Of a DNA stretch of 7,020 nucleotides, positions 1-7,020 are shown piece by piece. A model generated the notes under the pieces. The model did no database searches. It saw only the letters and a program-made list of their open reading frames with translations, and was not told the origin of the DNA. Both the position numbers and the translations under genes were made by a program. The stretch is from assembly GCA_007131125.1 (NCBI GenBank), contig SLRE01000266.1:1-7020 (forward strand). Direction: 5' to 3'. Position 1 is the stretch's first letter. Each line of letters begins with the position of its first letter. Origin of the DNA: Bacteroidales bacterium. GTDB lineage: Bacteria > Bacteroidota > Bacteroidia > Bacteroidales > UBA7960.

Positions 1-721
1 GGTCGATATTTTTAACTGCCTGTATCATGTCATCTTCTGTGTCGGTGGCCAGGTTTTTTTTCCGGAAAGCTGCACGGATCTCTTCACTGTGGTCAGGAAA
101 CATATTGATTAATGACCTTCTTCTGAACCTTCCCACCTCATGAACTTTTTCATCGGGATCAATTACAAAAAATTTCAGATGAGGCTCCAGGTTGGGGCGC
201 ATGTATCGGCCTCCCTCTTCACTAACCATTCTCTGGCCTGTTTCACGGACTCCTTGTTTTCCCATTAGCATTACATCACCACTGTAAAAAACCCGGGCAT
301 AGAACGAACCATCGGCAACCCGGGGGTTTTTTCTTTCCGGACTTATTTTTTTGAACAAAAGCTGATCTTTGCTTCCGGGGTAAATTATGGAAAAACTGCT
401 TACCAACCCCTTATCCAGTTGAAATGCCTGTCCGGAACCTTTGGGTAGCCAGATTAATTCATCCAGATAGGTGTTGTATTTCAGATTAACTTTTCCGGTT
501 TTTTCGCCAGAATGATAGGTAACCTGCCCTTTTTGCCAGTTATCAAACAAATAGTAACTGCCACGGGCGGTCATATTAAATGTGTATGCCTTACCGGAAA
601 GGAAGGGTTCAAAACTCAGTGTTTTTGGTTCTCCCGGAGTTTCAGCCAGGATGCCGGACTGAAAAATCCAGAAAAATACGATCGTTAACAACGAAAATTT
701 TATTTCAGGATGTAATTTCAT
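1..721 (-). CDS. Secreted protein of unknown function, 3' end cut off by the window edge
   Basis: An open frame of 240 codons from ATG at 721 to the left edge, with no stop. The start follows the preceding stop by 7 nt (TAACCCAAAGATG), so it belongs to the same operon. Residues 1-26 look like a signal peptide (hydrophobic core LLTIVFFWIF at 11-20, cleavage near GILA/ETPG), with no lipobox. The mature part is rich in beta-strand: YLFDNWQKGQVTYHSGEKTG (57-76), then VNLKYNTYLDELIWLPKGSG (78-97), AFQLDKGLVSSFSI (99-112) and GSFYARVFYSGDVML (138-152). The end is charged and helical (HSEEIRAAFRKKN at 211-223, then DTEDDMIQAVKNID). I recognise this layout from uncharacterised Bacteroidota secreted proteins of roughly 230-250 residues whose C-terminus carries such a helix, so the stop is probably only a few codons beyond the edge. 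I cannot give it a domain name or function. The signal peptide predicts a periplasmic or outer-membrane-associated location. Confidence 0.8.
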   Translation of the reverse strand, partial: MKLHPEIKFSLLTIVFFWIFQSGILAETPGEPKTLSFEPFLSGKAYTFNMTARGSYYLFDNWQKGQVTYHSGEKTGKVNLKYNTYLDELIWLPKGSGQAFQLDKGLVSSFSIIYPGSKDQLLFKKISPERKNPRVADGSFYARVFYSGDVMLMGKQGVRETGQRMVSEEGGRYMRPNLEPHLKFFVIDPDEKVHEVGRFRRRSLINMFPDHSEEIRAAFRKKNLATDTEDDMIQAVKNID

Positions 722-728
722 CTTTGGG

Positions 729-3068
729 TTATTTTACAGAAACAGGTTTTACAATGTTTACGGCCTCCCCATCCGAGGTGATCCCCTGCACTTGTATCAT
801 GAAATCACCCTTAATATCTCCGGTATTAAACTTAAGAGTTTTTTTACGGCCTTTTTCAATGCGGATATCAGGCTCCCAAACCAGCAGCTGCCTGAAGTCG
901 GGAACGGATTCCTCTCCGTGGGCATTTTTTTCGTAATCAGGGGTTTGATAGCCCACAGGCCCTGAAAAGGTATTCCTGATCTTAGAGGTTTTTGTCCGCC
1001 GGGAGAATTTTTGATGGTGGTCCCCATCCCGGGTGAATACTCCCATGATTCCGTTAAAATGCAAGTCACCGTAAAGCCATTGGTAATTATGGATGTCAAT
1101 GCGGTCTATGTCTTCAGAGTCAAGATGGACTAACTTGCCAATGTCATTAAGGATAATTCCGTCAAGGAAAAACGTGGGTTCACCTCTCATGCGGTCACCC
1201 GAATCGGCACAGATCATGCTTGTCTGGTAACCATCTCCGGTTTTTCTAATGCGTACAGAGGGTATCAACTCCCTGGCAATTTCAGGAAGACTGTCCAGGG
1301 CCACATAATTGTCTGTGAATAGCCTTCGGTTGGGCTCAGAAAACAATAATGGATGATGGGAGAGGGCCGGCTTGTGTTCGTCCATCGCAACCAAACGTTC
1401 AATATTATAGGATTTGTTGACCCTTACTATATCCTGGCTCCTTTCAATGTGTTCAAAAAGTTCTGCGCTCAAAGAAAAGGGTTGAGAACGATAAGAAGTT
1501 TCATGGGAAAACTTATCAGATATCCGGATACTGGTTTCCGACTCTATGGTTTTAGTGTCAACAAAAAAATACAAGGTCTTGTCATGATAAAAACTGTTCA
1601 GGAAAAGATTAAACTTTCCCTTTTCATTGGTATAGGCATAAACCATGTTGATGGTGGTGTCGGGCGAGTTCAAAATTACCCTTGCTTTTTCCACGGGTTT
1701 ATCCGATTCTTTTTCAGTAACCCTTCCGCTGAGAATGATGCCATCGGACTCCAGGTAATGGTCATTTTCAAAATTTCTGGGGCCATGGGCCTTACTTTCC
1801 TTAATTTCAGTTTTTTTCAACAGATAGGTGTTGAGTTCCTCAATATTTTGCCTGGCAAAGGTTTTCAGAGACTGCTGATAAGAAGTTCCGAAGTTACGCG
1901 CAAGTTCTAAAGCCCGGGCGTGGCTGTCAACATTTATGTTTTGTTCTCTAACGGTCTCAGCAGCTACTACCGAAAAAGAAAGGAAGGCAAAATCCCCGCT
2001 CATACCGGAACCATCAAGGGTAACTTCGGCCTGCTCCCGTTTGGCAAAAGTGTCTTTTTCACTTGAGATGGAAACTTCCCGGGTTTTTTCCGGTTGATGG
2101 TACCAAAGCCTGCGGGCTTTCAGGTTTTGTTGCTCATTGCTGCCTGCTTCAATGGTAACAAGTCCCCGGGAAAAACCCAGGTCATTTAAAGGCAGGCTTT
2201 TTACAAAAGGAAAAGTTTCGGGCTTTCCCCTGTAAAGGGTTTCCCCATCCTGCGAAAGGGTAAAATAATCCGGTCTTTTCCCGTTTTCAGCCTTCTTGAT
2301 GGAAACTTTCAGTTCTTCTCCATCCTCCTTTACTCTCATAGTCCATCCCTTTTCCCGGGAGGCAGGGAGTTCAAAGCTTTCATTAAGGCCGTCAATTTTG
2401 GCACGGTAGGTTTTATTGTTTTCTGGTGTCAGTTCAAAACAACCAAAGCCATGGCGGTTGAGTTTTGTGGAGGCAACGGTGTCCCGGTTCTGGTCGATGA
2501 TGTGTACCTGCCGGCAGGAAGCATCAAAGCCACCACTGGTTTTAAGCAATACCCGGTTGGTAAGTTCGGTGATGAGCTGTCCTCCTTCCGGATAAAAACT
2601 TACTTCTTCCAGGCTGGTATCCTGGTCCATCAGAAGCCTGTCTCCGGGTGAAGTGTCAAAGCGGTTGACTATCAATATGTTTTTCCGGAAAAAACTTTCC
2701 TCTCCCTGGTTGCGCATCCACTGGGTGTTGGCAACCAGTTCGTAATAGCCGGTAGATAGGGTGTCATGCAGAAAGAAATGACCATGGGCCCTGTTTGGGT
2801 TCAGGGGAAGGATTTTTTTCTTAACCGTTTCCACAGGACTTCTCAGGGTAAGATAAACAAATCCGCTTTGCAGGCTGCCATTCACCGTAAAAGGCTCGTT
2901 TAAAAGCAAGGTATTGAAAAACAAATTTTCTCCGGCAATATAGATATCCCGGTCGGTATTTACAAAAAGTTGCTCATTATAAGGTTTCTCTGCAGCCCAT
3001 ACCTGCAGGCTGCAGCTCAACGCCATTACTAAAAAAACCATGGAATATTTTTTCCTGATAAAATGCAT
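729..3068 (-). CDS. Secreted MG2-like protein with carboxypeptidase-like domain and barrel-less TonB-receptor plug-like region
   Basis: A 779-residue exported protein of unknown function. A signal peptide spans about 1-25 (likely cleavage at VWA/AEKP; Cys19 in MALSC is a poor lipobox). Next comes an MG2-like beta-sandwich, marked by LFVNTDRDIYIAGENLFFNT (34-53), which resembles the MG2 domain of alpha-2-macroglobulins. A further domain begins with VSFYPEGGQL (156-165), a motif recurring in this Bacteroidota family. Residues about 441-520 form a carboxypeptidase-like domain (LSGRVTEKESDKPVEKARVI). Residues about 584-681 resemble a TonB-receptor plug (GEPTFFLDGIILNDIG, then DIDRIDIHN and a terminal strand GIMGVFTRDG), yet no barrel follows. 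A last sandwich (about 727-779, with VQGITSDGEAV) closes the protein. No thioester motif (CxEQ) is present, so it is not a trapping macroglobulin. The length suits this family. It starts 18 nt after the lipoprotein gene with an A-rich leader. An accessory role to the receptor is inferred from position. Confidence 0.85.
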   Translation of the reverse strand: MHFIRKKYSMVFLVMALSCSLQVWAAEKPYNEQLFVNTDRDIYIAGENLFFNTLLLNEPFTVNGSLQSGFVYLTLRSPVETVKKKILPLNPNRAHGHFFLHDTLSTGYYELVANTQWMRNQGEESFFRKNILIVNRFDTSPGDRLLMDQDTSLEEVSFYPEGGQLITELTNRVLLKTSGGFDASCRQVHIIDQNRDTVASTKLNRHGFGCFELTPENNKTYRAKIDGLNESFELPASREKGWTMRVKEDGEELKVSIKKAENGKRPDYFTLSQDGETLYRGKPETFPFVKSLPLNDLGFSRGLVTIEAGSNEQQNLKARRLWYHQPEKTREVSISSEKDTFAKREQAEVTLDGSGMSGDFAFLSFSVVAAETVREQNINVDSHARALELARNFGTSYQQSLKTFARQNIEELNTYLLKKTEIKESKAHGPRNFENDHYLESDGIILSGRVTEKESDKPVEKARVILNSPDTTINMVYAYTNEKGKFNLFLNSFYHDKTLYFFVDTKTIESETSIRISDKFSHETSYRSQPFSLSAELFEHIERSQDIVRVNKSYNIERLVAMDEHKPALSHHPLLFSEPNRRLFTDNYVALDSLPEIARELIPSVRIRKTGDGYQTSMICADSGDRMRGEPTFFLDGIILNDIGKLVHLDSEDIDRIDIHNYQWLYGDLHFNGIMGVFTRDGDHHQKFSRRTKTSKIRNTFSGPVGYQTPDYEKNAHGEESVPDFRQLLVWEPDIRIEKGRKKTLKFNTGDIKGDFMIQVQGITSDGEAVNIVKPVSVK

Positions 3069-3086
3069 TTCGATTGTTTTTAAGAA

Positions 3087-4217
3087 TTAAAAATCCCACC
3101 AGTCGGGTTCTTCCTCCGGAACACAGCCGTGGCCGGGCACATGGTCAAGACATTCCAGCGTGTCAACTTTTACGGAGTTTTGCGCAGGGTTGGAAAGAAG
3201 GTTTACACTGCTTTTTTTAACTGAAGAGGCCTCAAAAAAGCCCAGAACAACCTCATGGGGGTCTTCAATGTTTTTTATGTTTCCCGATAGCTGCGATGAA
3301 ACAGGATCAAAAAAGCTGCCTTCATCATTAAGTTGCTTGTTGCGATCATAATGGAAATTGAAAGCATCCTGGTTAATCGTGTAAATGCTGTTAATGAGAA
3401 TCCTATGGGGCAGATAGGAGATGATCATGTCCTCTCCGTAATGACTGGGAAAACCCACAAAACGCATGTTGTTGCTGGCTATAGGGATAAAGGCAACGCG
3501 GATGCGCTTTTCCACGGGAGTCCCGGGATCAGTTGCCATGTCTGCTTCGAGAAAATCGGTTATGGATCTCTTATACCAGCAAAAATAATAAATAGGAGCA
3601 CCCATATCATCACCTTGCTCATAACCATAAAGCATCAATAAATCGCTGTTGAAACGGACCTTGGGTTTTTTTCCCCTCCGACCCGAAACGTCAATAAATA
3701 CATTGATCCCCTCAACTTCCCTTTGGTAGATATCTCCGCTGGTTTGGGACTTAAAGGAAAAGATCTCTGTACCGATCTCTCCGTAAATGGAATCAACTTC
3801 AACAGGCTCAATTATCTCCTGTTTAGAGGATTGATAGGTGTTTCCGTTTTCCGTTTCAATAAATAATGTGTAAAATTCTCCGGTTTTTCCCGAAAAATCA
3901 CCCGGGGTATAATAGGAGCCCGACTCAATCTCTGTGAGGTAGGTGGTATTGCCTGAAGAGTCCTTGATGTATACAAGGGCACCCGAAACCGGGTCGGTTG
4001 TCATCCCTTCTCCAAAACTTCCTGAATGGGAAAGCTTTACCCGGTGCGGACCTGAACTGTTGGTGATGGTTCCTTCCACAACAAGGAATTGCTCATCAAT
4101 AGAAATTTTCGGGTCATAAACTTCTGTGCAATTTGTCAGCGTAATTGCAAGGATTGCAAAAAGCAAAAAAAGCTTTTCGTTATTTTTCCTCAAAAACTGA
4201 AATTGAATCTGCTTCAT
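3087..4217 (-). CDS. DUF4249-family outer-membrane lipoprotein, probable partner of the receptor
   Basis: A 376-residue predicted lipoprotein. The N-terminus has a basic region, a hydrophobic core (about 16-28) and a lipobox-like LTNC ending at Cys30, so lipid anchoring is expected. The rest matches the DUF4249 pattern as I know it: an N-terminal beta-sandwich (VVEGTITNSSGPHRVKLS, 46-63; SGSYYTPGDFSGKTGEFYTL, 99-118; NGNTYQSSKQEI, 124-135) followed by VDSIY (141-145), and a C-terminal part with SGNIKNIEDPHEVVLGFFEAS (311-331, interrupted here only by quoting) and an aromatic end, DWWDF. DUF4249 genes commonly lie next to TonB-dependent receptors; a substrate-capturing or lid role like that of SusD is inference, not established. 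Its ATG lies 2 nt after the receptor stop (TAA TT ATG), which implies translational coupling and a defined stoichiometry with the receptor. The tail carries Cys356, His359, His363 and Cys365, a possible metal-binding or disulphide element. There is no Shine-Dalgarno sequence. Confidence 0.9.
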   Translation of the reverse strand: MKQIQFQFLRKNNEKLFLLFAILAITLTNCTEVYDPKISIDEQFLVVEGTITNSSGPHRVKLSHSGSFGEGMTTDPVSGALVYIKDSSGNTTYLTEIESGSYYTPGDFSGKTGEFYTLFIETENGNTYQSSKQEIIEPVEVDSIYGEIGTEIFSFKSQTSGDIYQREVEGINVFIDVSGRRGKKPKVRFNSDLLMLYGYEQGDDMGAPIYYFCWYKRSITDFLEADMATDPGTPVEKRIRVAFIPIASNNMRFVGFPSHYGEDMIISYLPHRILINSIYTINQDAFNFHYDRNKQLNDEGSFFDPVSSQLSGNIKNIEDPHEVVLGFFEASSVKKSSVNLLSNPAQNSVKVDTLECLDHVPGHGCVPEEEPDWWDF

Positions 4218-4219
4218 AA

Positions 4220-6973
4220 TTAAAAAGAAAAATTATAGGTGATGGTTGGCAAAGGCCTTCCGATGATGTAAAGATTATAAAGATTAAATGAACGGCCTGA
4301 ACCGGCACTCTGGGGCTCCCTTTTGTAAAAGACTGAATAGGGATTCTTACGTCCGTATACGTTCATTAGTGAAAATGTCCAGCTTCCCTTGCCCCTTTGG
4401 TCTTTCCTTAAGTTTTCCCCAAGGGTGATGGAAATATCCAGTCGGTGATAATCAGGAAGACGGTACTTATTGCGGTCGGAAAAATGCACCAGGTAATTGT
4501 TTCCGAATGAATATCCCCTCTCGGGAAGGGTTACCGGCCTTCCTGTGCTATAGTTGAAAGTTGCACCAAACCTCCATCTGCGCGAAATTTCATAACCCAT
4601 GTTGACCACAAGGTTGTGTGGACGGTCATAATTGGACGGGAAGTACTCGTTGCGGTTGATCTGGTTCTCTGGAAAAGCTTCCTGGGAGCGCCGCATGGAA
4701 CTTGAATAGGTATAGCTGGTCCATCCCGTCAGGCGCCCAGTGTTTTTGCGCAGGAAAAACTCCAGTCCGTAAGCATATCCTTTTGCATTGATCACATCGG
4801 TTTCCAGCCTCTCGTTCATGGCGATTTCCGCTCCGCTTTGGTACTCAGCAATATTTTGAAAATCCCGGTAATAAAGTTCCAGAGAAGTTTCAATGGTATT
4901 GTCTGAGAAGTTGCGGAAAAATCCCAGGGCGTACTGATCACTCTTTAATGGTTTCAGATGGGTGTCGCTCAGCTTCCACAGGTCGGATGGCGACATTACT
5001 GATGTATTGGACAAAAGACTGATGTATTGATTAATGCGGTTGTAACTGATCTTTACAGAACTGCTTTCTCCTGTCTTGTACCTTAAGCCGAATCTTGGTT
5101 CAAGCCCGTTGTACCTTGAAACGATTTCGTTTTTTTCATAAACCTTTTCTTCTACAACATTTTCCGGAACCAGGGGTTGGTTTTCCTCATATATATCAAC
5201 CCGGGCCGGGCCTAATTCAAGGTATTGGGTAAACCGTAATCCCAGCTCAAGGCTTATGCGTTCCCCGATCCCGATTTCATCACTAACAAAACCCGCAAGC
5301 TCCAGGGCCTGCTCATTGTCGAGGTTTTTGGGAGAAACCGTTGATTCTTCTCCGATAGGCTTTAAGTCGCCGGGATCAATACTGTAACTGATGGCATTGA
5401 TGCCGAATTCGATATTGTGATTGGGCAATGGCTGATAGGAAAACTGATACCTGAAACTCTTGTAATCCAGCTCAGAGCTTACCCTGGAATGATTAAGGGG
5501 GTTGATCTCCGGAGTTTCATCCGTACGATTGCGGTAGTTGCTCCATCCCAGAACCATGGTGCTGGAAAGATTGTCATTCACCACCCGGTTCCATCTTACA
5601 GAAGCCAGGGAGTTGCTGTATTGAAAAAGGTTTTCTTCCATAAACCCGAAACGGTCAAAACTATGGTACCCGAAAAGGGTCAGATGGTTCCTGGGGTTGA
5701 TGGTTATGGTGCTCAGTGCGGTAAGGTCATAAAAACCTGCAGTGCTGTTCATCAGTTCCTCGTTGGGAATTCTTTGCAGCAGCCAGTCGGAGTATGAAGA
5801 CCTTACTCCAAAGGAAAAGTTGGCCCTGTCGCCTGCAACCGGGGTTTCCAGCAAAACCCTGCTGTTGATTAACCCAAGTCCTCCGGTTAAGGTGGTTTCC
5901 TCTTTGGCTTCCCGGTTGCTGAGCCTGATATCCATAACCGAAGAGGCGCGTTCTCCGTACCTGGCCGGGATGCCGGCTTTCATCAGGGTAACACCGGAAA
6001 CCATGTCGGGATTGATAACGGAAATGAGTCCGAATAAGTGCGAAGCATTAAACAAGGGAACACTTTCCAGGAGGATGAGATTTTGATCGGCACTGCCCCC
6101 GCGCACATTAAATCCGGTACCAAACTCTCCTACGGACTGCACCCCGGGTAAAAGGGTCATACTGCGCACTATATCCTGCTCTCCGAATGAGGTGGGCAAC
6201 TCGGTCAGGGATTTGGAATCCATGCTGATCATACTCATCTGGGTGCGCATTATGTTATCTTCTGCGCGGCTGGCAACTATGGTTACTTCATCCAGCTGTG
6301 TGGTTTCGCTGAATAATTCCATCTGAATACTCCCGTCGCTGATCAGCTGAATTTCCTGGTACCTTTCTTCATAGCCGATATAAGAAAAGCGGAGTTCGTG
6401 GGAACCAACAGGGAGGTTCATTTGGAATTTACCGTTTACATCTGTGGTGGCTCCCCTTTCACTTTCAGGTTCAAAAACCACTGCTCCTATCAGGGCTTCC
6501 CCGGTGGATGCATCTTTTATCCGGCCACTGATGGTTGCATTTGTATACCTCCCCAGCTGGGCCGGATCTCCAATTACTTTATGGGTTTCATCGGAAACAT
6601 GATCAGGGGGTGTGTGCCCCTCATCCGAAACAAAAACGATGTTGTCATCAACCAGAACGGCTTCCAGACCGGCTTCTCCGGCAATAACCTCTATGGCTTC
6701 GTCGATGGGTCGATTGATAATTGCCGCATCAATCAAAACGTCCTTAAACCATTGTGAACGGTAAAAAATGTTGATGGAATGCTTTCGTTCAAGGCCTTGA
6801 AGGATTTTTTCAACAGGCTCTTTACTTTCGCCTTTTATTAGGGATTCATTTGCCGCTTCTGCAAGAGGGGAGATCCATCCTAAAACTAAAAGAAATAATA
6901 CCAGGGCAAATTGTCGCATATCAAAACATGTTTTTAAAAGCCGGAAAGAAAATTTTTGAATCAGTTTTGGCAT
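4220..6973 (-). CDS. TonB-dependent outer-membrane receptor with STN and carboxypeptidase-like N-terminal domains
   Basis: A 917-residue outer-membrane active transporter, powered by TonB-ExbBD; the substrate is unknown. Seen in order: signal peptide (hydrophobic core about 20-34, likely cleavage after PLAEA near residue 40); STN domain about 53-118, the periplasmic signalling fold of FecA-type receptors; carboxypeptidase-like beta-sandwich about 147-222 (ISGRIKDASTGEALIGA); a TonB-box-like stretch LDEVTIVAS at 227-235; plug about 245-355 with GFNVRGGSADQNLILLES and PARYGERASSVMDIRLSN; then a barrel to the terminal Phe. Barrel hallmarks are NYDRPHNLVV (781-790), YSTGRPVTLP (808-817) and PDYHRLDIS (840-848). 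The plug lacks the SusC-type motif, and the length is below that of typical SusC proteins (about 1000 residues), so this is the non-SusC class often found beside DUF4249 proteins. It is first in the operon. The start is uncertain: Met19 (ATG at 6919) would give a more compact signal peptide. The reading frame is also open upstream to the window edge, without another ATG. Confidence 0.95.
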   Translation of the reverse strand: MPKLIQKFSFRLLKTCFDMRQFALVLFLLVLGWISPLAEAANESLIKGESKEPVEKILQGLERKHSINIFYRSQWFKDVLIDAAIINRPIDEAIEVIAGEAGLEAVLVDDNIVFVSDEGHTPPDHVSDETHKVIGDPAQLGRYTNATISGRIKDASTGEALIGAVVFEPESERGATTDVNGKFQMNLPVGSHELRFSYIGYEERYQEIQLISDGSIQMELFSETTQLDEVTIVASRAEDNIMRTQMSMISMDSKSLTELPTSFGEQDIVRSMTLLPGVQSVGEFGTGFNVRGGSADQNLILLESVPLFNASHLFGLISVINPDMVSGVTLMKAGIPARYGERASSVMDIRLSNREAKEETTLTGGLGLINSRVLLETPVAGDRANFSFGVRSSYSDWLLQRIPNEELMNSTAGFYDLTALSTITINPRNHLTLFGYHSFDRFGFMEENLFQYSNSLASVRWNRVVNDNLSSTMVLGWSNYRNRTDETPEINPLNHSRVSSELDYKSFRYQFSYQPLPNHNIEFGINAISYSIDPGDLKPIGEESTVSPKNLDNEQALELAGFVSDEIGIGERISLELGLRFTQYLELGPARVDIYEENQPLVPENVVEEKVYEKNEIVSRYNGLEPRFGLRYKTGESSSVKISYNRINQYISLLSNTSVMSPSDLWKLSDTHLKPLKSDQYALGFFRNFSDNTIETSLELYYRDFQNIAEYQSGAEIAMNERLETDVINAKGYAYGLEFFLRKNTGRLTGWTSYTYSSSMRRSQEAFPENQINRNEYFPSNYDRPHNLVVNMGYEISRRWRFGATFNYSTGRPVTLPERGYSFGNNYLVHFSDRNKYRLPDYHRLDISITLGENLRKDQRGKGSWTFSLMNVYGRKNPYSVFYKREPQSAGSGRSFNLYNLYIIGRPLPTITYNFSF

Positions 6974-7020
6974 GGGAAACCTGAAAAGATTAAAAAAAAA
7001 GACATTGATCCGGAATTCAA

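Noticed and set aside
580..936. 118-codon plus-strand open frame across the junction of the last two genes
   Set aside because: It is antisense to two well-supported coding regions separated by only 7 nt, and its composition does not suggest a real protein.
1353..1910. 185-codon open frame on the plus strand
   Set aside because: It lies wholly inside the MG2/plug protein gene on the opposite strand. Its translation has no recognisable domain or signal peptide, while the minus frame carries clear family motifs.
729..3068. Alpha-2-macroglobulin-type protease trap
   Set aside because: There is an MG2-like motif but no thioester CxEQ motif, and the length is about half that of bacterial macroglobulins. 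The C-terminal part is plug-like instead.
5417..6086. Two overlapping plus-strand open frames of 126 and 114 codons
   Set aside because: Both are antisense to the plug and early barrel of the TonB receptor, overlap each other and show no domain pattern.
4220..6973. SusC-type receptor of a polysaccharide utilisation locus
   Set aside because: The plug motifs belong to another receptor class, no SusD gene follows, and no glycoside hydrolase or other carbohydrate enzyme is present in the window.
6974..7020. Possible Bacteroidota promoter (TAATCTTT on the minus strand, compared with the TAnnTTTG -7 box) and a run of nine T
   Set aside because: The -7 match is imperfect, no TTTG is seen at the -33 distance inside the window, and the T run has only a weak TTGA/TCAA inverted repeat before it. 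Neither a promoter nor a terminator can be supported so close to the edge.

Overview
The window looks like a Bacteroidota chromosome. The reasons are a TonB-dependent receptor (TBDT) with an N-terminal STN domain and a carboxypeptidase-like beta-sandwich, a DUF4249-type lipoprotein beside it, an MG2-like/plug-like surface protein after that, no clear Shine-Dalgarno sites, and moderate GC content. I cannot place the genus. A Bacteroidales/Marinilabiliales-like or Cytophagia/Flavobacteriia background would all fit.

All genes are on the minus strand and read from the right edge to the left edge. The order is: an outer-membrane TBDT (6973-4220), a DUF4249-family lipoprotein (4217-3087), a large secreted protein with an MG2-like N-terminus, a carboxypeptidase-like domain and a barrel-less plug-like C-terminal region (3068-729), and a small secreted protein cut off by the left edge (721-1). 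The gaps are 2, 18 and 7 nt, so the four genes are almost certainly one operon. Only 47 nt lie upstream of the first gene, so the promoter and any regulator are probably outside the window. There are no RNA genes, CRISPR arrays, mobile elements, clear terminators or gene-free stretches above 50 nt.

Working model (inference): the TBDT takes up or signals an unknown substrate across the outer membrane using TonB energy. The DUF4249 lipoprotein is its partner, in a position comparable to SusD next to SusC, although no SusD homologue is present and the receptor is not of the SusC type. The MG2/plug protein and the small secreted protein would be periplasmic or surface accessories. The substrate cannot be read from the sequence. 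The STN domain suggests control through an anti-sigma/ECF sigma pair, which would have to lie outside this window. The most unusual local feature is a Cys/His cluster at the extreme C-terminus of the DUF4249 protein.
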